This document shows, one piece after another, positions 25,269 through 33,325 of a stretch of DNA of 64,000 nt. The stretch covers positions 186,001 to 250,000 of IMG/VR virus record IMGVR_UViG_3300043446_005562. One strand, given 5' to 3'. This stretch comes from a virus. The position numbers and the translations under genes were made by a program. Below the pieces are notes generated by a model. The model searched no databases. It had not been told where the DNA came from and saw only the letters and a list, made by a program, of their open reading frames with translations. Numbering within the stretch: the first letter of the stretch is position 1; every line of letters starts with the position of its first letter.

Positions 25269-25349
25269 TACCTCGGGTGGGACTCGAACCCACAAGCATT
25301 TCGCACTCGATCTTAAGCCGAGCGTGTTTACCAATTTCACCACCGAGGC
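25269..25349 (-). tRNA. tRNA-Leu (UAA)
   Basis: Type II cloverleaf with long variable arm; acceptor GCCTCGG/CCGAGGT, anticodon loop CTTAAGA. CCA not encoded. Confidence 0.92.
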
Positions 25350-25350
25350 A

Positions 25351-25427
25351 TGGGGTGACGGAGGGGAATCGAACCCCCGACCTTCTGAACCACAATCAGA
25401 CGCTCTAACCTGCTGAGCTACCGCCAC
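25351..25427 (-). tRNA. tRNA-His (GUG)
   Basis: Acceptor GTGGCGG/CCGTCAC, C73 and encoded CCA; anticodon loop TTGTGGT. Confidence 0.93.
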
Positions 25428-25428
25428 A

Positions 25429-25500
25429 GAGGTCAATGTTGGAATCGAACCAACTCCGTGGGATTTGCAGTCCCATTGGCCTCCACGACCGAACTGACCT
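25429..25500 (-). tRNA. tRNA-Cys (GCA)
   Basis: Acceptor AGGTCAG/TTGACCT, anticodon loop CTGCAAA. CCA not encoded. Its 5' end abuts the T-run of a strong hairpin. Confidence 0.88.
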
Positions 25501-25501
25501 A

Positions 25502-25538
25502 ATAAAAAATGGGGCTTAAACTTGCGCTTAAGCCCCAT
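25502..25538 (-). terminator. Rho-independent terminator directly before tRNA cluster
   Basis: Perfect 11-bp stem (ATGGGGCTTAA 25509-25519 / TTAAGCCCCAT 25528-25538) with 8-base loop and minus-strand TTTTTTATT ending 2 bases before tRNA-Cys. Expected to stop transcripts coming from the gene at 25669. Confidence 0.75.
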
Positions 25539-25668
25539 GTAAGGTTTTAGTTTTCCATCACATCACGACTTAAGTCCCTCAGATCTAGATCTGTGAGTAC
25601 ATAAACTTAATCGATGTAATGATAAGGTTTTCATGTTAATAATATACTATAAAATTGCTTTTCGGTTT
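25539..25668. other. Non-coding spacer upstream of tRNA cluster
   Basis: 130 bases between the terminator and the gene at 25669. It holds a minus-strand TATAGTATATTA promoter-like stretch near 25640, a perfect palindrome CAGATCTAGATCTG near 25579-25592, and a possible 17-codon minus-strand ORF (MKTLSLHRLSL...). Possibly a promoter/leader region; nothing larger is seen. Confidence 0.35.
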
Positions 25669-26877
25669 TTATTTATTATCGGACCTGCCTAATTTACGTT
25701 TCACAGCTTCTCTGGTTTTTTCCATCTTTGCTGCGTAACTTGGATTCTTCTTTTTATTAAAATTAATCTGTTGATTTAGTGAACCTGATATTTTTTGTAG
25801 GTTCCTGCCTCTAGTTTTAATTAACCAATTAGCTAATGCATTTACTCCAAGTTCTTTAAATTTGCCGTTTGCGTCTGGTGCGTTAGAATCATGCCATTCA
25901 AGTCGCTTCTTTTCGGATACTGCATAATTATCTTCAATTGCTTGATCTACGATTTGTTCAATTTGAGCATCCGTAAATCCTAGATTTAACATAGGCTGTC
26001 TGAAAGACCATTTTAATTTATGAGTGAGTCTCTGTTTAATTTGTTCGGGAGTGGTTGCATAGTATCTAGTATCTCTGTGATTCACAAATACTTTACATAC
26101 GGCTTTAACTCGACGAACCATCTTCATTGGCTCTTTAATCAACTGTGCCATTCTTGAGGCTTTACCCTCATCGAATCCATAGCTGTTGAATAGACCATTC
26201 GCTCTCATCATGTCCTTTTCTTCAGGCTGAACTGCTTCAACGTCGATAAAATTGTTACTAGCTAAACCTAGTGCTTTTAATCTATTGTAATTACGTTGCT
26301 GATTTTCACGAATCTCTGACATTCTTTGAAATTCTGAGAGTATTCGTTGACTGCGATCGTATTCTTCTCCTCCGTATTTTCCCGAATAGTAGGCAAGAAC
26401 TGAAACTCCATTCATTAGATCAGAATATGCAGATACTCTTGTTGTATCAGGATCCTTCTTCTGTAGAGAAATAATATCTAACAGAATATCTTCTAGGAAA
26501 TCTAGCGCCGAGTTTGCATTAATTTGAGCTGGCTCGCTTTCAAGATCATCGTCCTCAATAATATTAACGTAATTTGTAACTTGATCCGCCAATTGTTTTA
26601 CTTCAGCCTCTGTGTTAGGCATCTCGGTGTTAACTGAAGATTTTTTAATCTTCTTTAGCGAAAATACTGGAACCTTTGCAATGGTTCCGTTGCTGCCTGT
26701 AAATTTGATTTTTGCGAACTCTCCATCAATTGATAATAATTGACCGTGACCACGATAAGTATCAACCCAATCCCCAGGTTCTAATTCTGGATTGTCCTCG
26801 TTCTTTGCAAACTCTGAGTCAGGGTCTTGTAAAAATTTATCAAGATCGAAATCTTCGAATAGTTTAACGTGTTTCAT
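25669..26877 (-). CDS. Capsid-targeted-type protein with KOW-like segment
   Basis: 402 residues. It begins MKHVKLFEDFDLDKFLQD, an F-x-x-F leader variant. Residues ~33-75 (PGDWVDTYRGHGQLLSIDGE) look like a small KOW/SH3-like barrel. NYNRLKALGLA in the middle is shared with the protein at 15920. The C-terminal 100 residues are strongly basic. Overlaps the upstream gene by 14 bases. Probable DNA-associated virion protein; unassigned. Confidence 0.55.
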   Translation of the reverse strand: MKHVKLFEDFDLDKFLQDPDSEFAKNEDNPELEPGDWVDTYRGHGQLLSIDGEFAKIKFTGSNGTIAKVPVFSLKKIKKSSVNTEMPNTEAEVKQLADQVTNYVNIIEDDDLESEPAQINANSALDFLEDILLDIISLQKKDPDTTRVSAYSDLMNGVSVLAYYSGKYGGEEYDRSQRILSEFQRMSEIRENQQRNYNRLKALGLASNNFIDVEAVQPEEKDMMRANGLFNSYGFDEGKASRMAQLIKEPMKMVRRVKAVCKVFVNHRDTRYYATTPEQIKQRLTHKLKWSFRQPMLNLGFTDAQIEQIVDQAIEDNYAVSEKKRLEWHDSNAPDANGKFKELGVNALANWLIKTRGRNLQKISGSLNQQINFNKKKNPSYAAKMEKTREAVKRKLGRSDNK

Positions 26878-27271
26878 TGTACTTAATGATCAGTTCTCCT
26901 AAAACTTCAATTTTTCCAACGATTCTTTGAAAGTCCATCTGCTTTAGCGCAATGGCTTTAGTTGAACCGTCAATTGATGTTAGATGCTCCGATAATTCTT
27001 TTTTGGCCTCAGCTAGATTGAATTTTCCAGCTGCAGCTTTTTGATAGTATGGAAGTTTAACTTTAAAATGCTGATACGTCAAGAGGGCATCGCCGCCCTT
27101 TTCCTTGGCATTCTGAGCAATCTTTGAGGCTCCGCCCAAACGATTCTTTGCGAACTGTTCAAGAGTTTCAACCTGTTTGGCTTCATGCAGAGCATTGAAA
27201 TCCATGAATGTTGTAGCAATCTTGGTCTTCGGTAAGGTCTTTTGGTGTAATTCCCAGTTAATAATTGACAT
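26864..27271 (-). CDS. Putative internal head protein
   Basis: 135 residues, basic and helical. FMDFNALHEAK at 22-32 fits the capsid-targeting pattern with cleavage after L-H-E; the ATG at Met23 could be an alternative start. An exact TATAAATA lies 19 bases before the first ATG. First gene of a late operon with the 402-residue protein. Confidence 0.55.
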   Translation of the reverse strand: MSIINWELHQKTLPKTKIATTFMDFNALHEAKQVETLEQFAKNRLGGASKIAQNAKEKGGDALLTYQHFKVKLPYYQKAAAGKFNLAEAKKELSEHLTSIDGSTKAIALKQMDFQRIVGKIEVLGELIIKYNETR

Positions 27272-27289
27272 CAGCTTGACTAGTTTAGG

Positions 27290-29026
27290 TTATTTATACT
27301 CAACCTTGACTCTAGACCTGAACTCCGGTGGAAATTGGGTGCCGGCGTTCTTGAAAAGATCAGAAAAACAGCCGTCTATTAGATAGGTTACTGCCCAGTC
27401 TTCTGGGGTTCTGATTGATCGTCCAACTCCCTGTAAAACCGAGACTGACGTCTTCCAGTTATACCATTTTTGAGAATAGTTTAGCTTGGCAGCAACGTAC
27501 TTGTCACCAAGATGAGGATACGGCACCTTTAAGAAGATTTGAAATCTGGACAGGTCGTCTACTAGATTTAGACCCTCAAGTAGAGATGGACCCATTGCAA
27601 CGAGTCCACGAGTCTTCTTCATCTTCTTGAGCATCTTCTCCTTTTCATCAGAGCCTTTGTAGAGCAGCACTCTTTTTCTAAGCTCCTTAGGCAGATTCTT
27701 CCAAACCTTTTGACCAAGCTCATAGGAGCCGGTGTGAATGATGCCGGACTCGGTCGAATGAGTCTTTAGAATTTCCGAAACTCGATTGACTGCCCATTCT
27801 AAATTATCGGCCAGAAATCTGGCTGACAATTTTTTACCCGGATAGAAAAAGATCGGCGACTTATCCCATTTAAAATGAGTCTCAATCTTGAAGTACTTTG
27901 CGGCCTTGATACCGTGATTTCGCATAAAGTCTTGGGTGTTTCCCATCGTAGCGGTCATCAGCAGTTTAAAGCCGAATTTATTAAAGAAGTGCTTGTGTAG
28001 TAGGTAGTATTCGTCAATGCAATTGAACGTGATTGAGGTTTCGCCCGGGTTCTTAACCATTTTTTCAAGACCGGTCTTCTCGATTATTTCGCAATAGTCT
28101 TCAAGCTTACAGTGAACGTCCTTTAACCAATCTGTTAAGTTAAAAGTTGCCAACCAATCCTGTGGAACATCGTTCTCTCCAAACTCCTTACCTGCAACCT
28201 CCCGAATGTCGGCAGTTGCCTTAACAAGTCCACCCAAGATTTTTGTTATCTCTTTTAGGTGAGCTAGGATAACGGCGGGTGCCTCCTCTAAATAGATCTC
28301 CTCAATGTTCTTTTTGAGTCCAATTAGATTAACACTGGGCACCTTAAGTCCCAAGTCACCAATGTTCTCAAGAGTCTTCTCAACCTTTTTGTAAATGTCA
28401 TGGGAAACGATTGGGCTAAAATGACTCTGTACAATGTCTAGTAGCTTATGAGCCTCATCACAGACCACAAAGTCTCTTTGTGGAAATGGGGAGCCTTTGC
28501 CCTTGCCCTGCTGCTGTTGCTCAACGTAGTTTCTCTGAATTAGTGCGTACGGATAGGTGAGTAGCGCAACTGGCGATTTTATTGCCTTTTTTCTGGCAGT
28601 TAAGTATCCGCACTGTTTAAAACAAGGTAGCGATTCTGCAGCTTCGTATGATATGCCCTTGCTCTTACAGTCGCCGACCGAAAAACGTTCTCCGTTAACC
28701 GCGCATTCATAGTTATCAACTCCCTTAATATTACCCCAATTCCAGAGCTGCATGCCTCGAAAGTCTTTGACGTACTGCTCATGTAGAGCCAGATCGGATG
28801 CAAGAATATAGCCGCGGTTGCCTTTGAAGGCCAGAAAATCAGCAAAAAGCATTGCAATGACGGATTTACCCGAACCAGTCGGTGCGTCTAACAGAAAGAT
28901 TCCATTTGGATCTTCGTCGTATGCTTCAATTATTGAGAGAATTGCCTCTTTCTGCTGGGGTCTAAACTCAAACATTGGATGTTTACCCTTGACAAATTGT
29001 TCAAATTCAGCCTTTAAATTACTCAT
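27290..29026 (-). CDS. XPD/DinG-family DNA helicase with Fe-S cysteines
   Basis: 578 residues. Walker A DAPTGSGKS at 47-55, DEAH at 190-193 and a C-terminal QGVGRSIR motif VI. Between Walker A and DEAH are four cysteines (108, 120, 135, 139) spaced as in the 4Fe-4S domain of XPD/DinG helicases. Family role: 5'-3' unwinding of DNA, R-loops and other structures in repair. Overlaps the upstream glycosyltransferase gene by 1 base. Confidence 0.9.
   Translation of the reverse strand: MSNLKAEFEQFVKGKHPMFEFRPQQKEAILSIIEAYDEDPNGIFLLDAPTGSGKSVIAMLFADFLAFKGNRGYILASDLALHEQYVKDFRGMQLWNWGNIKGVDNYECAVNGERFSVGDCKSKGISYEAAESLPCFKQCGYLTARKKAIKSPVALLTYPYALIQRNYVEQQQQGKGKGSPFPQRDFVVCDEAHKLLDIVQSHFSPIVSHDIYKKVEKTLENIGDLGLKVPSVNLIGLKKNIEEIYLEEAPAVILAHLKEITKILGGLVKATADIREVAGKEFGENDVPQDWLATFNLTDWLKDVHCKLEDYCEIIEKTGLEKMVKNPGETSITFNCIDEYYLLHKHFFNKFGFKLLMTATMGNTQDFMRNHGIKAAKYFKIETHFKWDKSPIFFYPGKKLSARFLADNLEWAVNRVSEILKTHSTESGIIHTGSYELGQKVWKNLPKELRKRVLLYKGSDEKEKMLKKMKKTRGLVAMGPSLLEGLNLVDDLSRFQIFLKVPYPHLGDKYVAAKLNYSQKWYNWKTSVSVLQGVGRSIRTPEDWAVTYLIDGCFSDLFKNAGTQFPPEFRSRVKVEYK
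27291..27298 (-). promoter_or_regulatory. T4-like late promoter motif
   Basis: Exact TATAAATA on the minus strand, 19 bases before the ATG at 27271, overlapping the 3' end of the helicase gene. Confidence 0.6.
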
Positions 29027-29739
29027 TATTTCCAGTAGTTTTGGTCCTTGTAAAAATAGGATTCGTTATTGCGATTAAGCCAATTTCTAAAAACCAGGCC
29101 TATCATTTTAAAGTACCCGTATCTTTTAAACCTTCGATTATCCTGCGTAATTAAATCCGGTACGAGCTTGAATTTTTTTGGCTTGATCTTTCGACTTAGC
29201 AGCCAATCTTCGCTTTGATGAGCGGCTTCGTCAAATCCTCCAAGTTCTAAAAATATGAGTCGCCTAACGAGTATAAAACCGCCTATTGCAAACGGTTTCG
29301 TTTTGGAAAGGTACCATGTGACTAGTCGATTAATGCTAAATATTAATTTAGCTCGAATGTCAAACTCACCACGATATTTTGGACAAGTTCCAATCATTGC
29401 CAAATTTTCATTCATTAAGCAGGTTAGCGCTCGTGAGACGACCGTTTTATCAGTAAATGTAATATCCGCATCAATGAACAGCAGATATGGTGTGGTAGCG
29501 AGGTCCGCGCCGGCATTACGGCCAACCGCCGGTAATCCTCCCTTAACTATCTCAACTCTTAGATCAAGTTGCTTCTTTAACTTTTCAATGATGCTGAGGG
29601 TTGAGTCAACTGAGCCAGCGTCCGCAATTATTATTCTCACGCCTTCCGTACCAAGCTGTCTTTTAATATGTCGAAGAGTTCTGCCAATATAGAGCTCTTC
29701 GTTGTAGCATGGAATGACGATTGTGAGCAGATCCTGCAT
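29026..29739 (-). CDS. Family 2 glycosyltransferase
   Basis: 237 residues. GT-A fold: LTIVIPCYNEELYIGRTL at 5-22, IIADAGSVDST, NAGADLATTPYLLFIDAD with the metal-binding DAD, and a later ED in QSEDWLLSRK. Transfers a sugar from a nucleotide donor; target (virion, host envelope or lipid) unknown. Directly coupled to the LpxH-like gene (1-base overlap). Confidence 0.88.
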   Translation of the reverse strand: MQDLLTIVIPCYNEELYIGRTLRHIKRQLGTEGVRIIIADAGSVDSTLSIIEKLKKQLDLRVEIVKGGLPAVGRNAGADLATTPYLLFIDADITFTDKTVVSRALTCLMNENLAMIGTCPKYRGEFDIRAKLIFSINRLVTWYLSKTKPFAIGGFILVRRLIFLELGGFDEAAHQSEDWLLSRKIKPKKFKLVPDLITQDNRRFKRYGYFKMIGLVFRNWLNRNNESYFYKDQNYWK

Positions 29740-30434
29740 TAGATGAATAGGGTTAATTTTTGAGAATTTAGATTAAATCCAGAAGTTTCGTATATTACGT
29801 ACGAAGTATTTTCAATCCAGTCACCGGTATTTAGATAGCGAACTCCATCGATCTGTTTGTCGGCCGGCGTATGAATGTGACCGCAGATAACCGTATGACA
29901 ATTTCTCTTTTTTGCTTGCCTTACCATTTCATTTTCAAAGTCGGTCATGAAAGAGATAGCCGCTTTGACATTATCCTTTAGGTATTTGGATAGGCTTGTC
30001 TTTTTATTAAACTTCTTTAGTAGTCTATCGATTACTATTGCTAAATCGTAACCGATTGAGCCAAGCATGCCTAACCAGTGCATCTTTACAATACCATCAT
30101 AGCGATCACCATGACAAAACCAGATACCGGCCTCACAAAATTCGTCAACTACCTTTATTCCACCTATCGTAACTGGTAAATATTCTCTAAGAAATTCATC
30201 GTGATTGCCAGCGATCCAGATAACCTCATGCTCCTTTGAGACCTTTAATAACTTTCTAATGAGGCGAGTGTGTTCAACCGAAAATTTCTTGTACTTTTTA
30301 AACAACCAACCGTCAATTATATCGCCGACCAGAATCAATCGGTCGAATTCGGTATTTTTTAGTAGTGCTATTACACCCTCGGTATTACAACCTTTAGAGC
30401 CAATGTGAACGTCCGATATTACTAGAGTTTTCAT
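29739..30434 (-). CDS. LpxH-like metallophosphoesterase
   Basis: 231 residues. Complete calcineurin-type motif set: SDVHIG 7-12, GDIID, GNHDE, a mid-protein CHGD and GHIHTP. FCHGDRYD plus the helical insert of ~60 residues is typical of UDP-2,3-diacylglucosamine pyrophosphatase (LpxH), a lipid A enzyme. Coupled to a glycosyltransferase, so envelope or glycan modification is a reasonable inference; a generic phosphodiesterase is the alternative. Confidence 0.75.
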   Translation of the reverse strand: MKTLVISDVHIGSKGCNTEGVIALLKNTEFDRLILVGDIIDGWLFKKYKKFSVEHTRLIRKLLKVSKEHEVIWIAGNHDEFLREYLPVTIGGIKVVDEFCEAGIWFCHGDRYDGIVKMHWLGMLGSIGYDLAIVIDRLLKKFNKKTSLSKYLKDNVKAAISFMTDFENEMVRQAKKRNCHTVICGHIHTPADKQIDGVRYLNTGDWIENTSYVIYETSGFNLNSQKLTLFI

Positions 30435-30436
30435 AA

Positions 30437-30748
30437 TTAATCCTTTTCCCAGCCTTCCTCGGCATGGTCATATTCACAGCAGGGAAACTGTCGACCCTTA
30501 TCGTCAACGTGAGTCCAAACCTTGCCTTCCTTAATCCATACCCAAGGTTCATCCGATTTTCCCGGAAGTTCAGGTCTTTCTAAAGGCGGATGATAGGCAT
30601 TTACGTCAGTGTGTCTGTGATTACATTCACAACCTCTTGGAACGCAATCATCACAAGAATAGTCGTTCTCTTTGCTTGAATATCCGGGCAAGTAAACCCA
30701 GGTTGCGATCTTACCGCAATCGCATAATTCTTTACCAGCTATCAACAT
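30437..30748 (-). CDS. Small Cys-rich zinc-binding-type protein
   Basis: 103 residues with C-D-C-G, CDDC and CECNH motifs in the first 45 residues and a Trp-rich second half (EPWVWIKEGKVWTH). The CDCGKxATWxYLPGYS pattern recurs in uncharacterised Bacteroidota and phage proteins. Probably binds zinc; function unknown. Confidence 0.6.
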   Translation of the reverse strand: MLIAGKELCDCGKIATWVYLPGYSSKENDYSCDDCVPRGCECNHRHTDVNAYHPPLERPELPGKSDEPWVWIKEGKVWTHVDDKGRQFPCCEYDHAEEGWEKD

Positions 30749-30935
30749 CAGTTAAATCTATTTCAGTTCCAGTTAAATGACTAAAGAGACGTAATTCACT
30801 ACCAATTCCATTCGGTGTACATTTCCAAGTAAGTAGCCCAACCTCACCATATATAGCCTTAATATGACTAATCCATTTATCAAACTTCTTCTGCTGCTTG
30901 TCATTTAATTCTATAATTATTTGTTTATTTGCCAT
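30732..30935 (-). CDS. Small hypothetical protein
   Basis: 67 residues, no motif recognised; overlaps the Cys-rich gene by 17 bases. First gene downstream of the 30953-31224 tRNA group on the minus strand. Confidence 0.45.
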   Translation of the reverse strand: MANKQIIIELNDKQQKKFDKWISHIKAIYGEVGLLTWKCTPNGIGSELRLFSHLTGTEIDLTDVDSW

Positions 30936-30952
30936 TGCATGTATTTAAAAAG

Positions 30953-31059
30953 TAGTCGGTCCGGGACTCGAACCCGTATGCTGTTGCCAGCGGGGACTTG
31001 TACAATCCCTGTGTCTGTCCATCGGCAGTTGTACACCTGCTCGCTTTCACCACCCGACT
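30953..31059 (-). tRNA. Anomalous type II tRNA, anticodon uncertain (possibly GUA)
   Basis: Acceptor AGTCGG/CCGACT, T-arm CGGG-TTCGAGT-CCCG and a variable-arm hairpin GCTG-GCAA-CAGC are clear. GGGAT-TGTACAA-GTCCC can form the anticodon arm but lacks the usual U33 in register, and the D region carries about 20 extra bases containing a second TGTACAA. At 107 bases it is too long for a normal tRNA; it could hold an insertion or be non-functional. Confidence 0.5.
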
Positions 31060-31065
31060 GAAAAA

Positions 31066-31142
31066 TGGAAGAGGGGGGAATCCAACCCACCGTCACGGCC
31101 GTTAGGGCTTGCTCTCATGTAGTGTCACTGAGCTACTCTTCC
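31066..31142 (-). tRNA. Degenerate tRNA-like element, no valid anticodon arm
   Basis: A perfect acceptor GGAAGAG/CTCTTCC, D stem GCTC/GAGC and T loop TTGGATT are present and length is 77. The middle (AAGCCCTAACGGCCGTGACG) forms only a 3-bp GCC/GGC stem and no standard 7-base anticodon loop. Possible tRNA mimic, pseudogene or sequence-diverged tRNA. Confidence 0.4.
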
Positions 31143-31146
31143 CTTG

Positions 31147-31224
31147 TACCCTCTGAGAGACTCGAACTCTCACCCGAAGACTAGATCCTAAGTCTAGCGC
31201 GTCTACCAATTCCGCCAAGAGGGC
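31147..31224 (-). tRNA. tRNA-Leu (UAG)
   Basis: Type II; acceptor GCCCTCT/AGAGGGT, anticodon loop CTTAGGA. CCA not encoded. Confidence 0.92.
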
Positions 31225-31235
31225 ATTCTATGAAA

Positions 31236-31661
31236 TTAATCGATTAGTGTTTCCATTTTAAAAGTTACAATCCACCTAGCGCAATCTTGAGGTAGTCGAT
31301 TAATGTGTTTGTAATTATTGATGTATCCCATCATGTTTGCAGACCCAATCGCATTTGCTGAATGTACCATCACTTTACAAACTGGGGCTCCATTCATCCA
31401 TTGCTCTACTAACCACTTTGTACAATCCATTCCTGTTTTTTCAGTAATGTTGTCGTAGTTAAGAGTGTAGTTATGATACACGTTGGTGTGCCATTCTTTC
31501 ATGGCTGAGTCACCTAAGTCGTGATCTAAGCTAATAAGAGCAATGTTCTCTAATCCAATTTCAGTTACCTTAGCTACAAACTCTTCGTAGTTACGTACTA
31601 CTGTCCAATCTTCTTTATTGATTGGAGTTCTTACGTCGTCTAGGTAAATATTGTATTTCAT
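31236..31661 (-). CDS. Cyclic-phosphate-processing receiver-like (cREC) protein
   Basis: 141 residues. YLDDVRTP (6-13), SLDHDLGD (44-51), TGMDCTKWLVE and VHSANAIGSANM match the phage/bacterial receiver-like domain linked to RNA 2',3'-cyclic-phosphate processing. It sits between tRNA genes and the Rnl5-like ligase, supporting a part in tRNA end repair. A TATAAT motif lies so close (31668-31673) that its transcript would start at or next to the ATG. Confidence 0.75.
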   Translation of the reverse strand: MKYNIYLDDVRTPINKEDWTVVRNYEEFVAKVTEIGLENIALISLDHDLGDSAMKEWHTNVYHNYTLNYDNITEKTGMDCTKWLVEQWMNGAPVCKVMVHSANAIGSANMMGYINNYKHINRLPQDCARWIVTFKMETLID

Positions 31662-31667
31662 GTAGCT

Positions 31668-31673
31668 ATTATA
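31668..31673 (-). promoter_or_regulatory. Early-type -10 promoter, possibly leaderless
   Basis: Minus-strand CTTAGTATAATAGCTACATG: the TATAAT is only 6 bases from the start codon at 31661, predicting a leaderless or nearly leaderless mRNA. Confidence 0.4.
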
Positions 31674-31697
31674 CTAAGTTAAATCAGCTAGGGTTTA

Positions 31698-32777
31698 CTA
31701 GTCTCCGCCTTTTAGCAAAAATTTATTTGAGATTACCTTAAACGAAATTGATCTAACCATATTTCGGATTACCAAACCTTCACGCTCCGTACTTTCACAC
31801 AGGGCAGATTTGCCCTCGGCGAACTGCAACAGCTCTTCAATTGTATTGGGCAGTAGAAAATGATTATGAAGCATGGGTACCGTTTCAAGGCCCAATTCAT
31901 TGATCGTTTTTTCCAATTGGGCTTTAATGTAGTACTGATGTTCGTCGATATCGAAGATATTAAAGAACTTCAGAGTTTGACCCTTCAGCCTGTATGGATT
32001 GCCCTGAATTCCTTCACCGATAATCTCTCCTTGAAAGGAAACATTTTTACCAAGACTACGCATCTTTGTCTCAAGATCCAATTCTCTGGCAACCTTCCAC
32101 ATTGTGTTGTCTTCAGTCTCAAGCAGCTCAAGATTTCTAGAACAGATGCCAAATTCGCCATCCTTTACGTAGGCTGTGAAAGAGGATCCATCTAGCTTTT
32201 CAGTAACATAGAAGGAGGTTTTTGTGTAGCCCTCATACTCGTTGGTCAAGTTCTGCACTCGCTCTTCATCTGTTTTTGGAATGAACGATGGAAAAAGACC
32301 CTTGGCCACACCAGCTAATGAAGCCGGTACCGGCGGTTCATACTTAATGATTCCCAAGTGTTTACTTACATCCAATCCTTCTTCAATCACCAGCGCATCA
32401 TCGTAAGGCCCCAGTTGTAGCTGCTCTCCCCATGGCTGTTCACTGACTCCAACGACCATTTCCTCAGCACAGTTTAGAGTTTCAAGCGGTAGGACTAGAC
32501 CTTGCGATACTTGGCCTCTGAGCTTAATCGTCTTTAATCGAAAGCCTTCAGAGCCGTCCGCTAATTTTCGATAGGAACTCTTACGTAAGAACTCAAACTC
32601 CTCCTTTATTGGCAGGAACGAGTCAATTTCGCAATAGATGCACAGATCTCCCGGTTTGTACTCGCCCTTTTTGCAAACGACGTTCCAGTTATTGATCTGT
32701 ACGACTTCAATCACGTCAGCTCCTTCGATCGGTCTAACGTCTCTGACTCTTTGAATACTTGCTAATTTTCTTTCCAT
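31698..32777 (-). CDS. RNA ligase, Rnl5/DRB0094-like
   Basis: 359 residues. An N-terminal OB-like module (~1-130) precedes the nucleotidyltransferase domain: motif I TEKLDGSS with K194, motif III-like FQGEIIGEGIQGN, motif IV EGLVIR and motif V FKVISNKFLLK near the C-terminus. Domain order (N-terminal OB) is that of the Deinococcus-type RNA ligase that seals 3'-OH/5'-PO4 breaks in RNA. Likely repairs tRNAs cut by host defence nucleases. Confidence 0.88.
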   Translation of the reverse strand: MERKLASIQRVRDVRPIEGADVIEVVQINNWNVVCKKGEYKPGDLCIYCEIDSFLPIKEEFEFLRKSSYRKLADGSEGFRLKTIKLRGQVSQGLVLPLETLNCAEEMVVGVSEQPWGEQLQLGPYDDALVIEEGLDVSKHLGIIKYEPPVPASLAGVAKGLFPSFIPKTDEERVQNLTNEYEGYTKTSFYVTEKLDGSSFTAYVKDGEFGICSRNLELLETEDNTMWKVARELDLETKMRSLGKNVSFQGEIIGEGIQGNPYRLKGQTLKFFNIFDIDEHQYYIKAQLEKTINELGLETVPMLHNHFLLPNTIEELLQFAEGKSALCESTEREGLVIRNMVRSISFKVISNKFLLKGGD

Positions 32778-32779
32778 TT

Positions 32780-33037
32780 TTATTCTTTGTATATTTCGGC
32801 AAGTTTGCGTTCTATTTCATAACACTTTTCGGATGGAACTCCATCTGCGTAAAATCTAAATGAATTGAACTTGCTCTTGATTTGACTGAACTTAAAATCC
32901 GGTAATTTGCTTAGGCTCTCAAACTCCGCGTCTAAATACTCAATTACTTCCGGTTTATCTAGTGCAAGCCCATAGTGGCCCTTTTTTAAAAAGGCACCCC
33001 ACTTTTTGTTAAACTCATCAGAGGTTGTAGGTTTCAT
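32780..33037 (-). CDS. Small hypothetical protein
   Basis: 85 residues, basic, helical; not recognised. Two bases upstream of the RNA ligase gene, so co-expressed with it. A TACAAT motif ~20 bases before its ATG may be its promoter. Confidence 0.5.
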   Translation of the reverse strand: MKPTTSDEFNKKWGAFLKKGHYGLALDKPEVIEYLDAEFESLSKLPDFKFSQIKSKFNSFRFYADGVPSEKCYEIERKLAEIYKE

Positions 33038-33063
33038 ATATCGTTTTTAATAATTTAATTGTA

Positions 33064-33324
33064 CTAAAAAGGCAGTGGTCGGGTTTCCCAATCCGAGTAA
33101 GAGGTCCATTCGACAAGATCGTCAACTTGACCCTCTTCGATCACATGAGCGACCATAATCTCCTGCTTCTCATTCTTTCCGACTGCGACCATTCTGCAGC
33201 CTTCACATAGAACAGGCATGTAAGTATTTGGTTCAAGGGACTCAGCTATTTTCTGAACGTCTATTTCCGGTTCAAAATCTTCGCCCCACATTTCGGTTGC
33301 GCATCGATTACAAAAGTCTGCCAT
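33064..33324 (-). CDS. Small zinc-finger-type protein
   Basis: 86 residues with CNRC (5-8) and CEGC (near 40) knuckles, consistent with one zinc ribbon; acidic remainder. Function unknown. One base from the transglycosylase gene. Confidence 0.5.
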   Translation of the reverse strand: MADFCNRCATEMWGEDFEPEIDVQKIAESLEPNTYMPVLCEGCRMVAVGKNEKQEIMVAHVIEEGQVDDLVEWTSYSDWETRPLPF

Positions 33325-33325
33325 A

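Noticed and set aside
25254-25538. 94-codon minus-strand open frame over four tRNAs
   Set aside because: Entirely overlaps clear tRNA genes and a terminator.
25579-25592. Palindrome CAGATCTAGATCTG as an attachment site or operator
   Set aside because: A single short palindrome with no partner copy or adjacent recombinase; noted only in the spacer description.
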